DNA from: Nocardioides sp. GY 10113 | GTDB lineage: Bacteria; Actinomycetota; Actinomycetes; Propionibacteriales; Nocardioidaceae | Length of the DNA stretch: 64,000 nt | Assembly (NCBI RefSeq): GCF_004919105.1 | Contig: NZ_STGK01000003.1 | Location: 124,001 to 188,000, forward strand | Reading direction: 5' to 3' | Shown here: positions 1-9,500 of the stretch, piece after piece | Position numbering within the stretch: position 1 is the first letter of the stretch | Layout: every line of letters starts with the position of its first letter | Made by a program: the position numbers and the translations under genes | Notes under the pieces: generated by a model | Databases searched by the model: none | What the model saw: the letters and a program-made list of their open reading frames with translations, nothing else | Told to the model about the DNA's origin: nothing

Positions 1-2
1 GC

Positions 3-2792
3 GACCTCTCGATGGCCCTGCTCGACGGCTGGGCCGCGATCGCCGACGTCGTCTCGTTCTACACCGAGCGGATCGCGCAGGAGGGCTATCTGCGGACCGC
101 CACCGAGCGCTCCTCGCTCGTCGACCTCGCCGCGCTCGTCGGCTACCGGCCCCGGCCGGGCCTGGGCGCCACCACGCACCTCGCCTACACCGTCGCGCCG
201 GGCACGACGGTCACCGTCCCGGCCGGCACCCGGGCCCAGTCGGTGCCCGAGCCGGGCGCGCTGCCGGCCACCTTCGAGACCGCCGAGCCGCTGCTGGCCC
301 GCACCGACGCCAACCTGCTGCCGGTCCGCCGCCGGCGGCCGCCGTACCTGACCGCGGACACCTTCGCCGCTCGGGAGACCCTGGACCTGGCGGGCGCGCA
401 GCCGCAGGTCCGGCCCGGAGCGATGCTGGACGTCCGGTTCGCCGGCGCCACGGCGCGGGCGCTGGTGGAGGTCACCTCCGCGCAGGTGCAGGGGGACCGC
501 ACCGTGCTCGGCATCCGCACCCGGTACGCCGACGGGGTCGGTGACGCGCAGCCGCCGTTCGGGCGGGTGCTGACCTCGCGGGTCCGCGGCAAGGACGGCA
601 CCCGGCTCGGCCTGCTGGTGGACGCGCTGCGTGTGCCGCCCTCGGTGCCGCCGCCCACCGCCCGGGCGCTGGAGCGTGATCCACGCGCGCTGCTGGCCGC
701 CGGCTCCGACGGCGTGCTCCGCCTGCTGGGGGTCGCGGTTCCGGCGGTCCGTGCCGCGCTCGCACGGGCACTGGCCGGTTCGCTCAGCGTCGATCCCGAT
801 CCCGCCGCACTGTCGCACTGGACCGTGCGGACCGGGCTCTTCGGGCACCAGGCCCCGCTGCTGCCCCGCTACCGGTCCGGCGCGGTGGTCGGCTTCACCG
901 ATCCGCTGGTCACCCCGCTGCCGGTCGCCGACCACGGCGAGGTCGAGCTCGCCGCCGACGGGGAGGCGCTCGAGCCGCCGGACTTCCCCGCCCGCCGGGT
1001 GCTGCTGCTGGACGGCGCGCAGGACCAGATCCGTCCCGGCGGTGCGCTCGCCCTGGTGAACGACCGCCTGGCGCCGCCGGTGGCCTACCGCACCGTCCGC
1101 GACGTGCGGCAGGTCTCGGCGAGCGCGCTGGGGATCACCGGTCAGGCCACCCGCGTCGAGATCGATGCCGACTGGCCCGAGGACGACGGCGACCACGGGC
1201 CGAGCCTGGCGACGGTGCTGCGGGGCACCACCGTGCTGGCCGCGCCCGCCGACCTCGCGGCGGCCGAGGAGTCGATCGACGCCGAGGACGTGGGCGGCGA
1301 CGAGCTCGAGCTCGACGGGCTCTATCCCGACCTCGAGCCGGGGCGCTTCGTCGTGGTCGCCGGGGAGCGCACGGACGCCGCCCTGCGGGTGGTGCAGGGG
1401 CGGGGGGCCCGTGCCGCGGTCCGGGGGCCGGGGCGACCGGACCCGGAGGGGCCGGCCACCGGCGTACCGGGGGCGGAGCTGGCGATGATCGCCGCCGTCG
1501 ACCACCACCCGGCGCTGCTGCCCGCCGACCCCCCGGACGAGGGGGGAGATGCCGGAGCTGCCGGGGGCGAGGGCGGGCAGGGGGCGCCGCGACCGTTGCC
1601 GGGGGACGCGAACCACACCTACCTGCGGCTCGCCGCGCCGCTCGCGTACACCTACCGGCGCGCGACGGTCCGGGTGCACGGCAACGTCGTGCGCGCCAGT
1701 CAGGGGGAGTCGGTCCAGGAGGTGCTCGGCTCCGGGGACGCCACGCGCGCCTGGCTGGCCCTCCCCCTCAAGCGGCCACCGCTGACCCACCTCCCGGCCG
1801 CGACCGCGGCGGGTGCCCGCAGCACGCTGGAGGTCTTCGTCGACGGCGTGCGCTGGGCCGAGGTGCCCGACCTCGGCGACGCCGGCCCCGCCGAGCGCTG
1901 CTACCAGGTCGTCCACGCTGCGGACGGCGCGGTGCGGGTGGTCTTCGGTGACGGGGTGCACGGGCTGCGGCCGCCGACCGGCAGCGAGAACATCGTGGCC
2001 CGCTATCGCACGGGGCAGGGCCGTTCCGGCAACACCGCGGCCGGCACCGTGACCACGGCGACGTCGCGGCCGCTCGGCGTGACGGAGGTGACCAACCCGG
2101 TGCCGGCGACCGGCGGCGCGGACCCCGAGGCCGACGCGGACCTGCGGGAGCGGACGCCGGTCAGCGTTCGCGCCCTCGACCGGCTGGTCTCGGTCCAGGA
2201 CTACGCCGACCTCGCGCTCGGCTTCGCCGGCATCGGCAGCGCGACGGCCTCCGAGCTGACCGACGGTCGGCGCCGCGTCGTCCACGTGACCGTCGCCGGG
2301 ATCGACGACGAGCCGATCGACGCCTCCTCCGACCTGGTCGCCGGGTTGCGGGGCGCCCTGCTCGAGCTGGGCGACCCCGATCTCGAGGTGGTGGTGGCGG
2401 TACGCCGGCTCAGGCTCCTGGTGGTGGCCGCGGGGGTCCGGGTGGCGGCCGACCGCCGCTGGGAGGATCTCGAACCGGCCGTGCGTGCCGCGCTGCTCGC
2501 GCGCTTCGGCCCCACCGCCCAGCGGATCCTCCGGTCGGTGCCTGCCTCCGCCGTGCTCGCGACGATGGCCGCCGTGCCCGGCGTCGCCTCGGTCGACCTC
2601 GGCCTCTTCGGCGCCGTCGACGAGGCGGCCCTGGTCGCCGAGGACCCGACCGCCGGGCTGGGTCGGGCGCGGGTGGTGCGGGCGCACCCGGCTCGCAGTG
2701 ACCGCTCCGCGGCCGGCGGGGTCGTCCCCGCCGAGCTGGTGCTGCTCAGCCCCGACGCACCCGACACCCTGGTCCTGGAGGAGCGGCGATGA
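3..2792 (+). CDS. Putative baseplate assembly protein (contractile injection system), 5' end cut by window
   Basis: This looks like the baseplate assembly protein (gpJ/Afp11-like) found in phage-tail-like contractile injection systems, a wedge component that links the tube and sheath to the tail-fibre end. The frame is open to the window edge, and the residues before the first ATG at 12 (D-L-S) fit the usual D-L-S-[IM]-A-L-L-D-x-W-A start region, so the true start lies upstream. The N-terminal part has the ERIAQEGYLRTATER stretch seen in the family. The C-terminal baseplate-J-like part has the NPVPATGG-ADPE region followed by R-ALDRLVSVQDYADLA. About 930 residues are visible. The stop overlaps the next start by 4 bp (ATGA at 2789). 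The family call is from memory of motifs; an eCIS fits better than a prophage because no capsid, portal or integrase gene is seen. Confidence 0.8.
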   Translation, partial: DLSMALLDGWAAIADVVSFYTERIAQEGYLRTATERSSLVDLAALVGYRPRPGLGATTHLAYTVAPGTTVTVPAGTRAQSVPEPGALPATFETAEPLLARTDANLLPVRRRRPPYLTADTFAARETLDLAGAQPQVRPGAMLDVRFAGATARALVEVTSAQVQGDRTVLGIRTRYADGVGDAQPPFGRVLTSRVRGKDGTRLGLLVDALRVPPSVPPPTARALERDPRALLAAGSDGVLRLLGVAVPAVRAALARALAGSLSVDPDPAALSHWTVRTGLFGHQAPLLPRYRSGAVVGFTDPLVTPLPVADHGEVELAADGEALEPPDFPARRVLLLDGAQDQIRPGGALALVNDRLAPPVAYRTVRDVRQVSASALGITGQATRVEIDADWPEDDGDHGPSLATVLRGTTVLAAPADLAAAEESIDAEDVGGDELELDGLYPDLEPGRFVVVAGERTDAALRVVQGRGARAAVRGPGRPDPEGPATGVPGAELAMIAAVDHHPALLPADPPDEGGDAGAAGGEGGQGAPRPLPGDANHTYLRLAAPLAYTYRRATVRVHGNVVRASQGESVQEVLGSGDATRAWLALPLKRPPLTHLPAATAAGARSTLEVFVDGVRWAEVPDLGDAGPAERCYQVVHAADGAVRVVFGDGVHGLRPPTGSENIVARYRTGQGRSGNTAAGTVTTATSRPLGVTEVTNPVPATGGADPEADADLRERTPVSVRALDRLVSVQDYADLALGFAGIGSATASELTDGRRRVVHVTVAGIDDEPIDASSDLVAGLRGALLELGDPDLEVVVAVRRLRLLVVAAGVRVAADRRWEDLEPAVRAALLARFGPTAQRILRSVPASAVLATMAAVPGVASVDLGLFGAVDEAALVAEDPTAGLGRARVVRAHPARSDRSAAGGVVPAELVLLSPDAPDTLVLEERR

Positions 2793-5218
2793 ACGACGAG
2801 CGACCCGACCTCGGACCCGACCGCCTCTACGCCCTGCTGCCCGCCGTGCACCGGGCCCGGGACGAGCTGGCCGGGCACCCGCTGCGCGACCTGCTCCGGG
2901 TGGTGACCGAGCAGGTGGAGGTGGTCGAGGCGGACCTCGAGGCCCTCTACGACAACTGGTTCGTGGAGACGGCCGACGACTGGGTGGTGCCCTACCTGGG
3001 CGACCTGGTCGGCTACCGGCCGGTCGCCGCCGGCGGCGACGGGGTCGCGACCCGCCCGGAGCTGGCCCGCGTGCTCGCGCCACGGGCCGAGGTCGCCCAC
3101 CTGGTCCGCTCACTGCGCCGCAAGGGCACCCTCGCGCTCCTCGAGGAGCTGGGTCGCGACGTCGCCGGCTGGCCGGCCCGTGCCGTCGAGTTCGCCCGGC
3201 TGCTCGTGGTCAGCGCCCACCTCGACTTCGAGTACCCCGACCGCGGCCGCGCCGTGGACCTGCACGACGTCGACGCCGTGGAGCTGCTCGGTGGTCCCTT
3301 CGACCGGATCGCCCACGTCGCCGACCTGCGCCGGATCTCCAGCCACCGGCAGCCCGGTCTCCTCAACGTCGAGGCGGTCGGGCTCTGGGCCTGGCGCACC
3401 CGCGCGCACCGGCTGGTCTCGTCCCCGGCGGCGTGCCTGGAGGAGGTCGGCCCGAGCGCCTTCACCGTCAGCGTGCTCGGCAACGACGCGCCGATCTGGC
3501 GGCGGCCGGCGCCCGACCCCGAGGCGGCGGAGACGGTCGCCGGCGAGGCCGACCTGCCGGTCCCGCTGCGCCGCCGGGCGCTCGCCGCGGACCCGGCGGC
3601 CGTCTACGGCAGCGACCTCGACCTCCACCTCGAGGTCGGCGTGCGGCGGGGGTCCGGCGTGGCCCGCCAGCCGGTCCCGGTGGAGCGGCTGGTCGCCGCC
3701 GACCTCACCGACTGGAGCTACCGTCCGCTGCCCGGCACCGTGGCCGTCGACCCGGAGCTGGGGCGGGTGGCCTTCCCACCCGGTCACGCGCCGCACGGGC
3801 TGTGGGTCTCCTACTCCTACGGCGTCCCGGCCGACATCGGCGGCGGTCCCTACCCGCGCCGGCTGCGCACGCCCGGCCCGGACACCTTCCACCAGACGGT
3901 GAGCCTCACCCGCCCCTACCCCTCGGGGTCGGTGCGCAGCATCGGGGAGGCGCTGGAGCGGTGGGCGCGGGTCCGCGAGCGCCAGCCCACCTGCGTGGTG
4001 GAGATCCTCGACAGCGAGGAGTACGTCGAGAGCCTGGAGGTCCTGGTCCGCCGCGGGGAGAGCGTGGAGATCCGGGCCGGCCAGCGGGTCCGGCCGGTGA
4101 TCCGCCTGCTCGACCGCACCCGCAACGCGCCGGACGCGCTCCGGATCGCGACCCTGGAGCACGACGCGGGCCACGGCGACGGTGCTGGTGAGGGTGCTGG
4201 TGAGGGTGCTGGTGAGGGTGCTGGTGAGGGTGCTGGTGAGGGTGCTGGTGAGGGTGCTGGTGAGGGTGAGGGTGCTGGTCGGGCCGACGACGCCGCCGAG
4301 CCTCACGCGCCGCAGCCCGGTGGCTGCGTACGACTCGACGGCCTGCTGGTCACCGGGCGGGCCGTGCATGTCGAGGGGCCCCTGCAGCGGGTGGAGATCC
4401 GCGACTGCACCCTGGTGCCGGGCTGGGGCCTGCGCGCCGACTGCGAGCCGACCCGCCCGGCCGAGCCGAGCCTGGAGCTCTACCGGTGCCGGGGACCGAT
4501 CCTGGTCGAGCGCAGCATCCTCGGCTCGATCCAGGTGTTCGCCGACGAGGTCACCAGCGACCCGGTCCGGGTGACCATCTGCGACTCGGTGCTGGACGCG
4601 ACCTCGCTCGAGCGCGAGGCGGTGGGCGCGCCCAACTGGCCGCTGGCGCACGCCGTGCTCACGCTGCGCGACTGCACGGTGGTGGGCCAGGTGCAGGCCC
4701 ACGCGATCGCGCTGGCCGAGAACACCCTGCTCCTCGGTCGGGTGCGGGTGGCCCGCCGCCAGTTCGGGTGCCTGCGCTACTGCTGGGTCGCGCCGGGATC
4801 ACGCACCCCGCGCCGGCATCGCTGCCAGCCCAACCTGGCCGAGGCGGCGGCGCGCGCCGCGGCCGCAGGTGACGGCGGGACGCGGGACGAGCAGGACGCC
4901 CGCGCCGCCGAGGCCCGGCTCCGGGTGGTGCCGCGCTTCGACGGACTCAGGTACGGCCGCCCCGACTACGCCCGCCTCGCCGAGGACTGCGCCGTCGAGA
5001 TCCTCCGTGGGGCGGACGACGAGTCGGAGATCGGCGCTCACCACGACCTCTACCAGCCGCAGCGGCTGGCCGCGCTCAGCGCGCGCCTGGCCGAGTACAC
5101 GCCGGCCCGCAGCGAGAGCGCGGTGCTCCTCGCCGACCGGTGGACCCGCCCGACCGGTCCGCCGGCCGGCCACCCGATCGGCCCCGCCGAGGGCACCAAC
5201 ACGGGACGGACGCCCTAG
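2789..5218 (+). CDS. Phage tail / injection-system tail protein with Gly-Ala-Glu minisatellite
   Basis: A protein of 809 residues translationally coupled to the baseplate gene. The first 100 residues (LLPAVHRARDEL, then YDNWFVETADDWVVPYLGDLVGYRP) resemble tail-protein-I-like baseplate proteins of eCIS and tailocin loci. A low-complexity linker, GAGE repeated seven times (residues 465-492), separates this from a C-terminal half of short beta-strand repeats that could form a beta-helix (ECDCT/RDCTLV-like turns). The end has a Cys-containing FGCLRYCWVAPGSRTPRRHR motif, which I recall as typical of this tail-protein group. It probably sits between baseplate and tail-tip or fibre; the exact role is not clear. 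The start is ATG at 2789 with GGAGGAG just upstream. Confidence 0.7.
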   Translation: MNDERPDLGPDRLYALLPAVHRARDELAGHPLRDLLRVVTEQVEVVEADLEALYDNWFVETADDWVVPYLGDLVGYRPVAAGGDGVATRPELARVLAPRAEVAHLVRSLRRKGTLALLEELGRDVAGWPARAVEFARLLVVSAHLDFEYPDRGRAVDLHDVDAVELLGGPFDRIAHVADLRRISSHRQPGLLNVEAVGLWAWRTRAHRLVSSPAACLEEVGPSAFTVSVLGNDAPIWRRPAPDPEAAETVAGEADLPVPLRRRALAADPAAVYGSDLDLHLEVGVRRGSGVARQPVPVERLVAADLTDWSYRPLPGTVAVDPELGRVAFPPGHAPHGLWVSYSYGVPADIGGGPYPRRLRTPGPDTFHQTVSLTRPYPSGSVRSIGEALERWARVRERQPTCVVEILDSEEYVESLEVLVRRGESVEIRAGQRVRPVIRLLDRTRNAPDALRIATLEHDAGHGDGAGEGAGEGAGEGAGEGAGEGAGEGAGEGEGAGRADDAAEPHAPQPGGCVRLDGLLVTGRAVHVEGPLQRVEIRDCTLVPGWGLRADCEPTRPAEPSLELYRCRGPILVERSILGSIQVFADEVTSDPVRVTICDSVLDATSLEREAVGAPNWPLAHAVLTLRDCTVVGQVQAHAIALAENTLLLGRVRVARRQFGCLRYCWVAPGSRTPRRHRCQPNLAEAAARAAAAGDGGTRDEQDARAAEARLRVVPRFDGLRYGRPDYARLAEDCAVEILRGADDESEIGAHHDLYQPQRLAALSARLAEYTPARSESAVLLADRWTRPTGPPAGHPIGPAEGTNTGRTP
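4181..4279 (+). repeat. 12-bp tandem repeat coding for Gly-Ala-Gly-Glu
   Basis: Seven perfect copies of GGTGCTGGTGAG run from 4181 to 4264, then GGTGAG and a partial copy to 4279. The unit is a multiple of three, so copy changes keep the tail-protein frame. Unlike the surrounding gene it uses GGT and GCT codons almost without variation, a sign of recent expansion. Confidence 0.95.
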
Positions 5219-5227
5219 GAGGACGCC

Positions 5228-6559
5228 ATGCACGGGAACTTCTCACAGCTGATCATCGAGGCGCCCGGCGCCAGCCGCGTGCTCCAGCAGCAGGGCCGGG
5301 TCCTCCTCGATGCCGACTGGAACGCCGCCGGCGCGGTGCTGCTGAGCGCTCAGCGCCACCTCGCCGCCGACCTGATCGGTCCCCACGGCGGTCCCGCTTC
5401 GGAGCTGGGCTTCGCGGTGGGCCTCGCGGACGTGGACGGCGACCCGGACCTCGCCATCGGCGTCGGCGTCTACTACGTCGACGGGATCCGGGTGGCGGTC
5501 GCGCCGCGCCCCGACACGGAGCCGCTGACGTGGCGCCGGCAGCCCTACCCCCCGTGGCCGGACCGCTCCGAGCCTCCGGCACTGCCGGAGCCGCCGTACC
5601 TGGTCTACCTCGACGTCTGGGAGCGCCACGTCGACGCCGTCCAGGACGACGGCCTGCGCGAGGTCGGCCTCGGCGGCCCGGACACGGTCTCCGTGGCGCA
5701 GATCGTCTGGCAGGTCCGGGCGGCGACGGTCGACCCCGACCTGCTCGTCGGGTGCCAGAAGTTCCCGGTGGAGGAGTGGCGAGCGGGCCTGGTCGGCGCC
5801 CGGCCGCGGCTCCGGGCCTGGGCGGGGCGGGCGGAGGAGGACGACGACCCGTGCCTGGCGGCTCCGGACTCCGGCTACCGCGGGGTGGAGAACCAGCTCT
5901 ACCGCGTCGAGATCACCGACGTCGACGGCGAGGGGGCCGCCCGGTTCCTCTGGTCGCGCGAGAACGGATCGGTCACCGCGTCCTGGCTCGCCACCGACGG
6001 CGACCGGCTCGTGGTCGCCGGGATGCGCGACCGGGTCCTCGGCTTCGCCCCCGACGACTGGCTGGAGCTCACCTGGGACGAGCTGGAGCTGGCCGGCGTG
6101 CCGGGCCCCCGGGTCCGGGTGACCGCGGTGGACGGGGGGCTGGTCAGCTACGCCGACGCCAGCGGCACGGTGCCGGCCGACCCACGGCTCCTCGCCCACC
6201 CGGTGGTGCGCCGCTGGGACGCCCGCCGGCGCACCGGGACCACGCTGCACGCCGGCGCGCTCGACGTCGTCGAGGGTGAGGAGGAGAGTGGGCGGGTGGC
6301 CCTCGAGGACGGCATCTCGGTCCAGTTCCTCCCGCCCGTGGACGACGCTGTCGCGACCCGCTACCGGGTCGGCGACTACTGGACGATCCCGGCGCGGGTG
6401 GCCACCGGCGACATCGTCTGGCCGCGCACCCGGGGCGAGCCGGACGCCGTCGGTCCCCAGGGCGTCGAGCACCACTACGCGCCGCTCGCCGCCGTCGGGG
6501 CCGACGGGAAGGTCACGGACATGCGCCGCTTCTTCACAGCGCTCGCCAGGTGCCGATGA
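5228..6559 (+). CDS. DUF6519-type injection-system-associated protein
   Basis: 443 residues, start ATG preceded by AGGAGGACGCC and 9 bp after the tail-protein stop. The opening MHGNFSQLIIEAPGASRV and QQGRVLLDADWNA resemble what I recall as DUF6519 proteins, found next to baseplate and tail genes in contractile injection loci. No catalytic motif is visible; it is rich in Asp, Trp and beta-strand-like segments, as expected for a structural or spike/fibre-adaptor part. The stop overlaps the next start (ATGA at 6556), placing all four genes in one operon. Whether it is a structural part or a cargo is not shown by the sequence. Confidence 0.65.
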   Translation: MHGNFSQLIIEAPGASRVLQQQGRVLLDADWNAAGAVLLSAQRHLAADLIGPHGGPASELGFAVGLADVDGDPDLAIGVGVYYVDGIRVAVAPRPDTEPLTWRRQPYPPWPDRSEPPALPEPPYLVYLDVWERHVDAVQDDGLREVGLGGPDTVSVAQIVWQVRAATVDPDLLVGCQKFPVEEWRAGLVGARPRLRAWAGRAEEDDDPCLAAPDSGYRGVENQLYRVEITDVDGEGAARFLWSRENGSVTASWLATDGDRLVVAGMRDRVLGFAPDDWLELTWDELELAGVPGPRVRVTAVDGGLVSYADASGTVPADPRLLAHPVVRRWDARRRTGTTLHAGALDVVEGEEESGRVALEDGISVQFLPPVDDAVATRYRVGDYWTIPARVATGDIVWPRTRGEPDAVGPQGVEHHYAPLAAVGADGKVTDMRRFFTALARCR

Positions 6560-9500
6560 CCGGGCAGCGCTCCGCGCGGACCGTCGACCCGGCGCGTGCG
6601 GCGGGGCACGGACGCCGGCGGTCGCCGGCGCACCCCGCGCCGCGGCGCGCCGTGGCGTCGAGCGGTCGACCGGTCGGGGAGTCGTTGGTCGGCGTTCCGA
6701 CCGGCCGCGCGATGCCCGCGCTCGTCCAGCGGTGCGGCGGCCCGCCGCAGGCCGACGAGTCGTTGGTGCAGCGCTGCGGGACCGGCTGCGCGGCGCACGA
6801 CGAGCCGCCGGTGCAGCGCGCCCCGGAGCAGGGAGCGGCGCTGGTGCAGCGCTGCAACGGCGCCCCCGAGCCCTGCCCGTGCCACACCGCCGCACCCGAG
6901 GACGTCGCCCGGCTTGACCGGCACGGCGGCGGCCCGCCGCCGGAGGCGCTGCCGGCCGAGGTCGGTGCGGTGCTCCGCGAGCCCGGCGCGGCGATCCCCG
7001 AGGGGCTGCGCTCGCGGCTGGAGGAGGGCTTCGCCGGTCGCCTCGACGCGATCACGCCGGCACCGTCCCCGGGGCGCTCCCGCGTCAGCGCGCCGGGCGA
7101 CCCGTCCGAGCGGCAGGCCGACGCCCTGGCCCGCGAGGTCGCCTCCGGCCCCGCGGCGACCTCCGGGCCGCGGCCGGACTTCTCCGGCGTGCGGATCCAC
7201 ACCGGCCCCGCGGCCGGCCGCGCCGCCCGCTCGATCCAGGCCTCGGCGTACACGGTCGGGCAGCACGTGGTGCTCGCGGAACCCGCGGCGGACACCGGCT
7301 CCGGGCGGGCGCTGCTGGCCCACGAGCTGACCCACGTCGTCCAGCAGGCCCGCAACCCGGCGCTGGCCGCGGGTGCCGTGAGCGGCGCCGTGCAGCGTGC
7401 CTGCGGCCACGACGGGAAGCCGACCGGATGCTACGCGGCGCCCTCGCTGGGCAAGATCACCCTCACCGACCCGTCCGGCGGCAAGCAGGTCCACGACATC
7501 GGCGACGTCGTCGTGGATAACATGCAGCAGCGGTTCGGCGGACGGTTCCTGCCCCGGGTGACGGTGCCGGCGTCGGCCAAGAGCACCGCGCACGGCTTCG
7601 TGGACGGGCTGAAGGTGACCCAGGGCTCCAGCCTCCAGGTGGAGATCGTCGAGGTGAAGGCGCGCAGCAGCCTGGGCGGCGGCTGTGCCCTGGCCGATGC
7701 CGAGGCCGAGGGCTACCGGGTCGCCCTGTCCGGGATCGCCGCCGACTTCGTCGCGGTGTCGAAGGGGCTCGCCAAGGCCGGCGGGCTGCGGGTCGGGGAG
7801 AAGCAGAAGCCCAACGCCGCGGCACGCCAGCTGCTGCTGGACGTCGGCGCGACCGGCACCAACCCCGGCCGGTGGCGGGCCTGGACCTTCTACAACAGCG
7901 TCCAGAACCGGTTGAACACCACCTTCACCGCAGCGTTCGACGGGCTGGACGTCGCGGTCAACAAGGACGGCACACCGGGCACCGAGTACGTCGCCGGCGG
8001 GCCGTGGACGATCACCTGCCGCCGGCGGGGCAAGGCGGTGCCGGGCACGACCACCCTCGTCTACGAGGTCAGTGGCAAGGGCGGCGCCAGCTACGGGTGC
8101 AACAAGAGGTGCTCCGACACCGACGAGGAGCGCAAGAGGCCGCAGCCCGCCGCCGACGCGACCAAGCGCCGGTCGACGGACCAACGGCTCCGGCAGGAGG
8201 GCGACGAGGAGGATGTCCGGGAGCCGGGGGAGCAGCCCCGCGTGCCGGGCAAGCAGCCCGCCGACCAGCCGGGCGACCAGCCCGTGGTGCCCCCGGTGCG
8301 CGCGCCGGGGCAGCAGCCGGGCGACCAGCCCGCGGCGGCCCGCGGGGGTGACGACGCCAGCCGGATCACCGACCTGCTGGTGGCCACCGCCGTCCTCAGC
8401 GCGGCAGCCGTGGGGGTCCGGGAGGTCGCCAAGCGACGCGCGCTGGAGAAGGCGTACCAGGCGACGACGGCGGAGATCGCCAAGCGGGGGGCACCGCAGC
8501 TGGCCAAGGCGATCGGGATCAACGGGGTCAAGCTCGGCAGCCGCCAGCTGTCCGCGAAGTTCGAGAAGGAGGCCGTGGAGGCGCTCGCCAAGGACCTGGA
8601 GAAGCAGGCGGAGAAGCAGCTGCTGAAGCAGGCCGAGAAGAAGGCGGCCAAGGGGGTCGCCAAGGGGGTCGCCAAGAAGGTCGCCGGCAAGGTCCTCTCG
8701 CGGGCCGTGCCGTTCCTGAGCATCGTCCTGGTCGCCAGCGACGCGCTGGCCATGGCCGACCACGTCGCCAAGGGCGGCACCATCGAGTTCGGGCTGGGCA
8801 AGCCGGAGGCCGACCTGAAGGGCGACACCGACATCAAGTCCAAGGGCAACAAGGGGGGTGCCGCCGCGGGCGAGCTGAAGGACACCAAGATCGACGTCAC
8901 CACCACGGGGGTCCCCAACGTGTCGGGGACCGCCGAGATCCAGACCGAGAACGTCACCATCACCGGCTCGGTGACCGGCGACGGGACGCCGGTCACCGTC
9001 GCGTTCAAGACGAAGCTGAAGAACACCACCATCACCATCAAGCACGGCGGGGTGATCAAGGGCGGCAAGGTGGTGCTCGGCGGGGAGACCACCATCAGCG
9101 ACTCACAGATCGAGATCGACCTCCCGCCCGGAGCCACCGTGGCCGCCTCCGACAAGCCGGTCACGCTGTCCGGCCAGAAGCTGAAGGTCACCAAGGTGGG
9201 CACCGGCGGCAGCGGCGGCGCCGAGCAGGGCAAGGAGGGCGCCGGCGAGGGCCTCGCCAAGCCGACGGAGAAGCCGGGCGGGAAGGCCGAGGAGCCGCCC
9301 AAGGTCGACGACGAGCACCTGAAGAAGGTCAGCGAGGAGACCCGCAAGCGCCTCGACGCCGCCGGACAGGCGACCAAGGACCTGGTGGTCGCCCTGCTGG
9401 TCACCGGCACCGGGAAGGGGGTGCACGCCGACGACAAGGCGGTCGGGGCCATCCTCAAGAAGCTGGCGGACGCGAAGGCCACCGACGCCGAGCTGGCGGA

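Noticed and set aside
3110..4702. Leftward 530-codon frame through the tail-protein gene, with T-S-T-L repeats
   Set aside because: Its repeat is only the complement of the GAGE minisatellite; no promoter or ribosome site.
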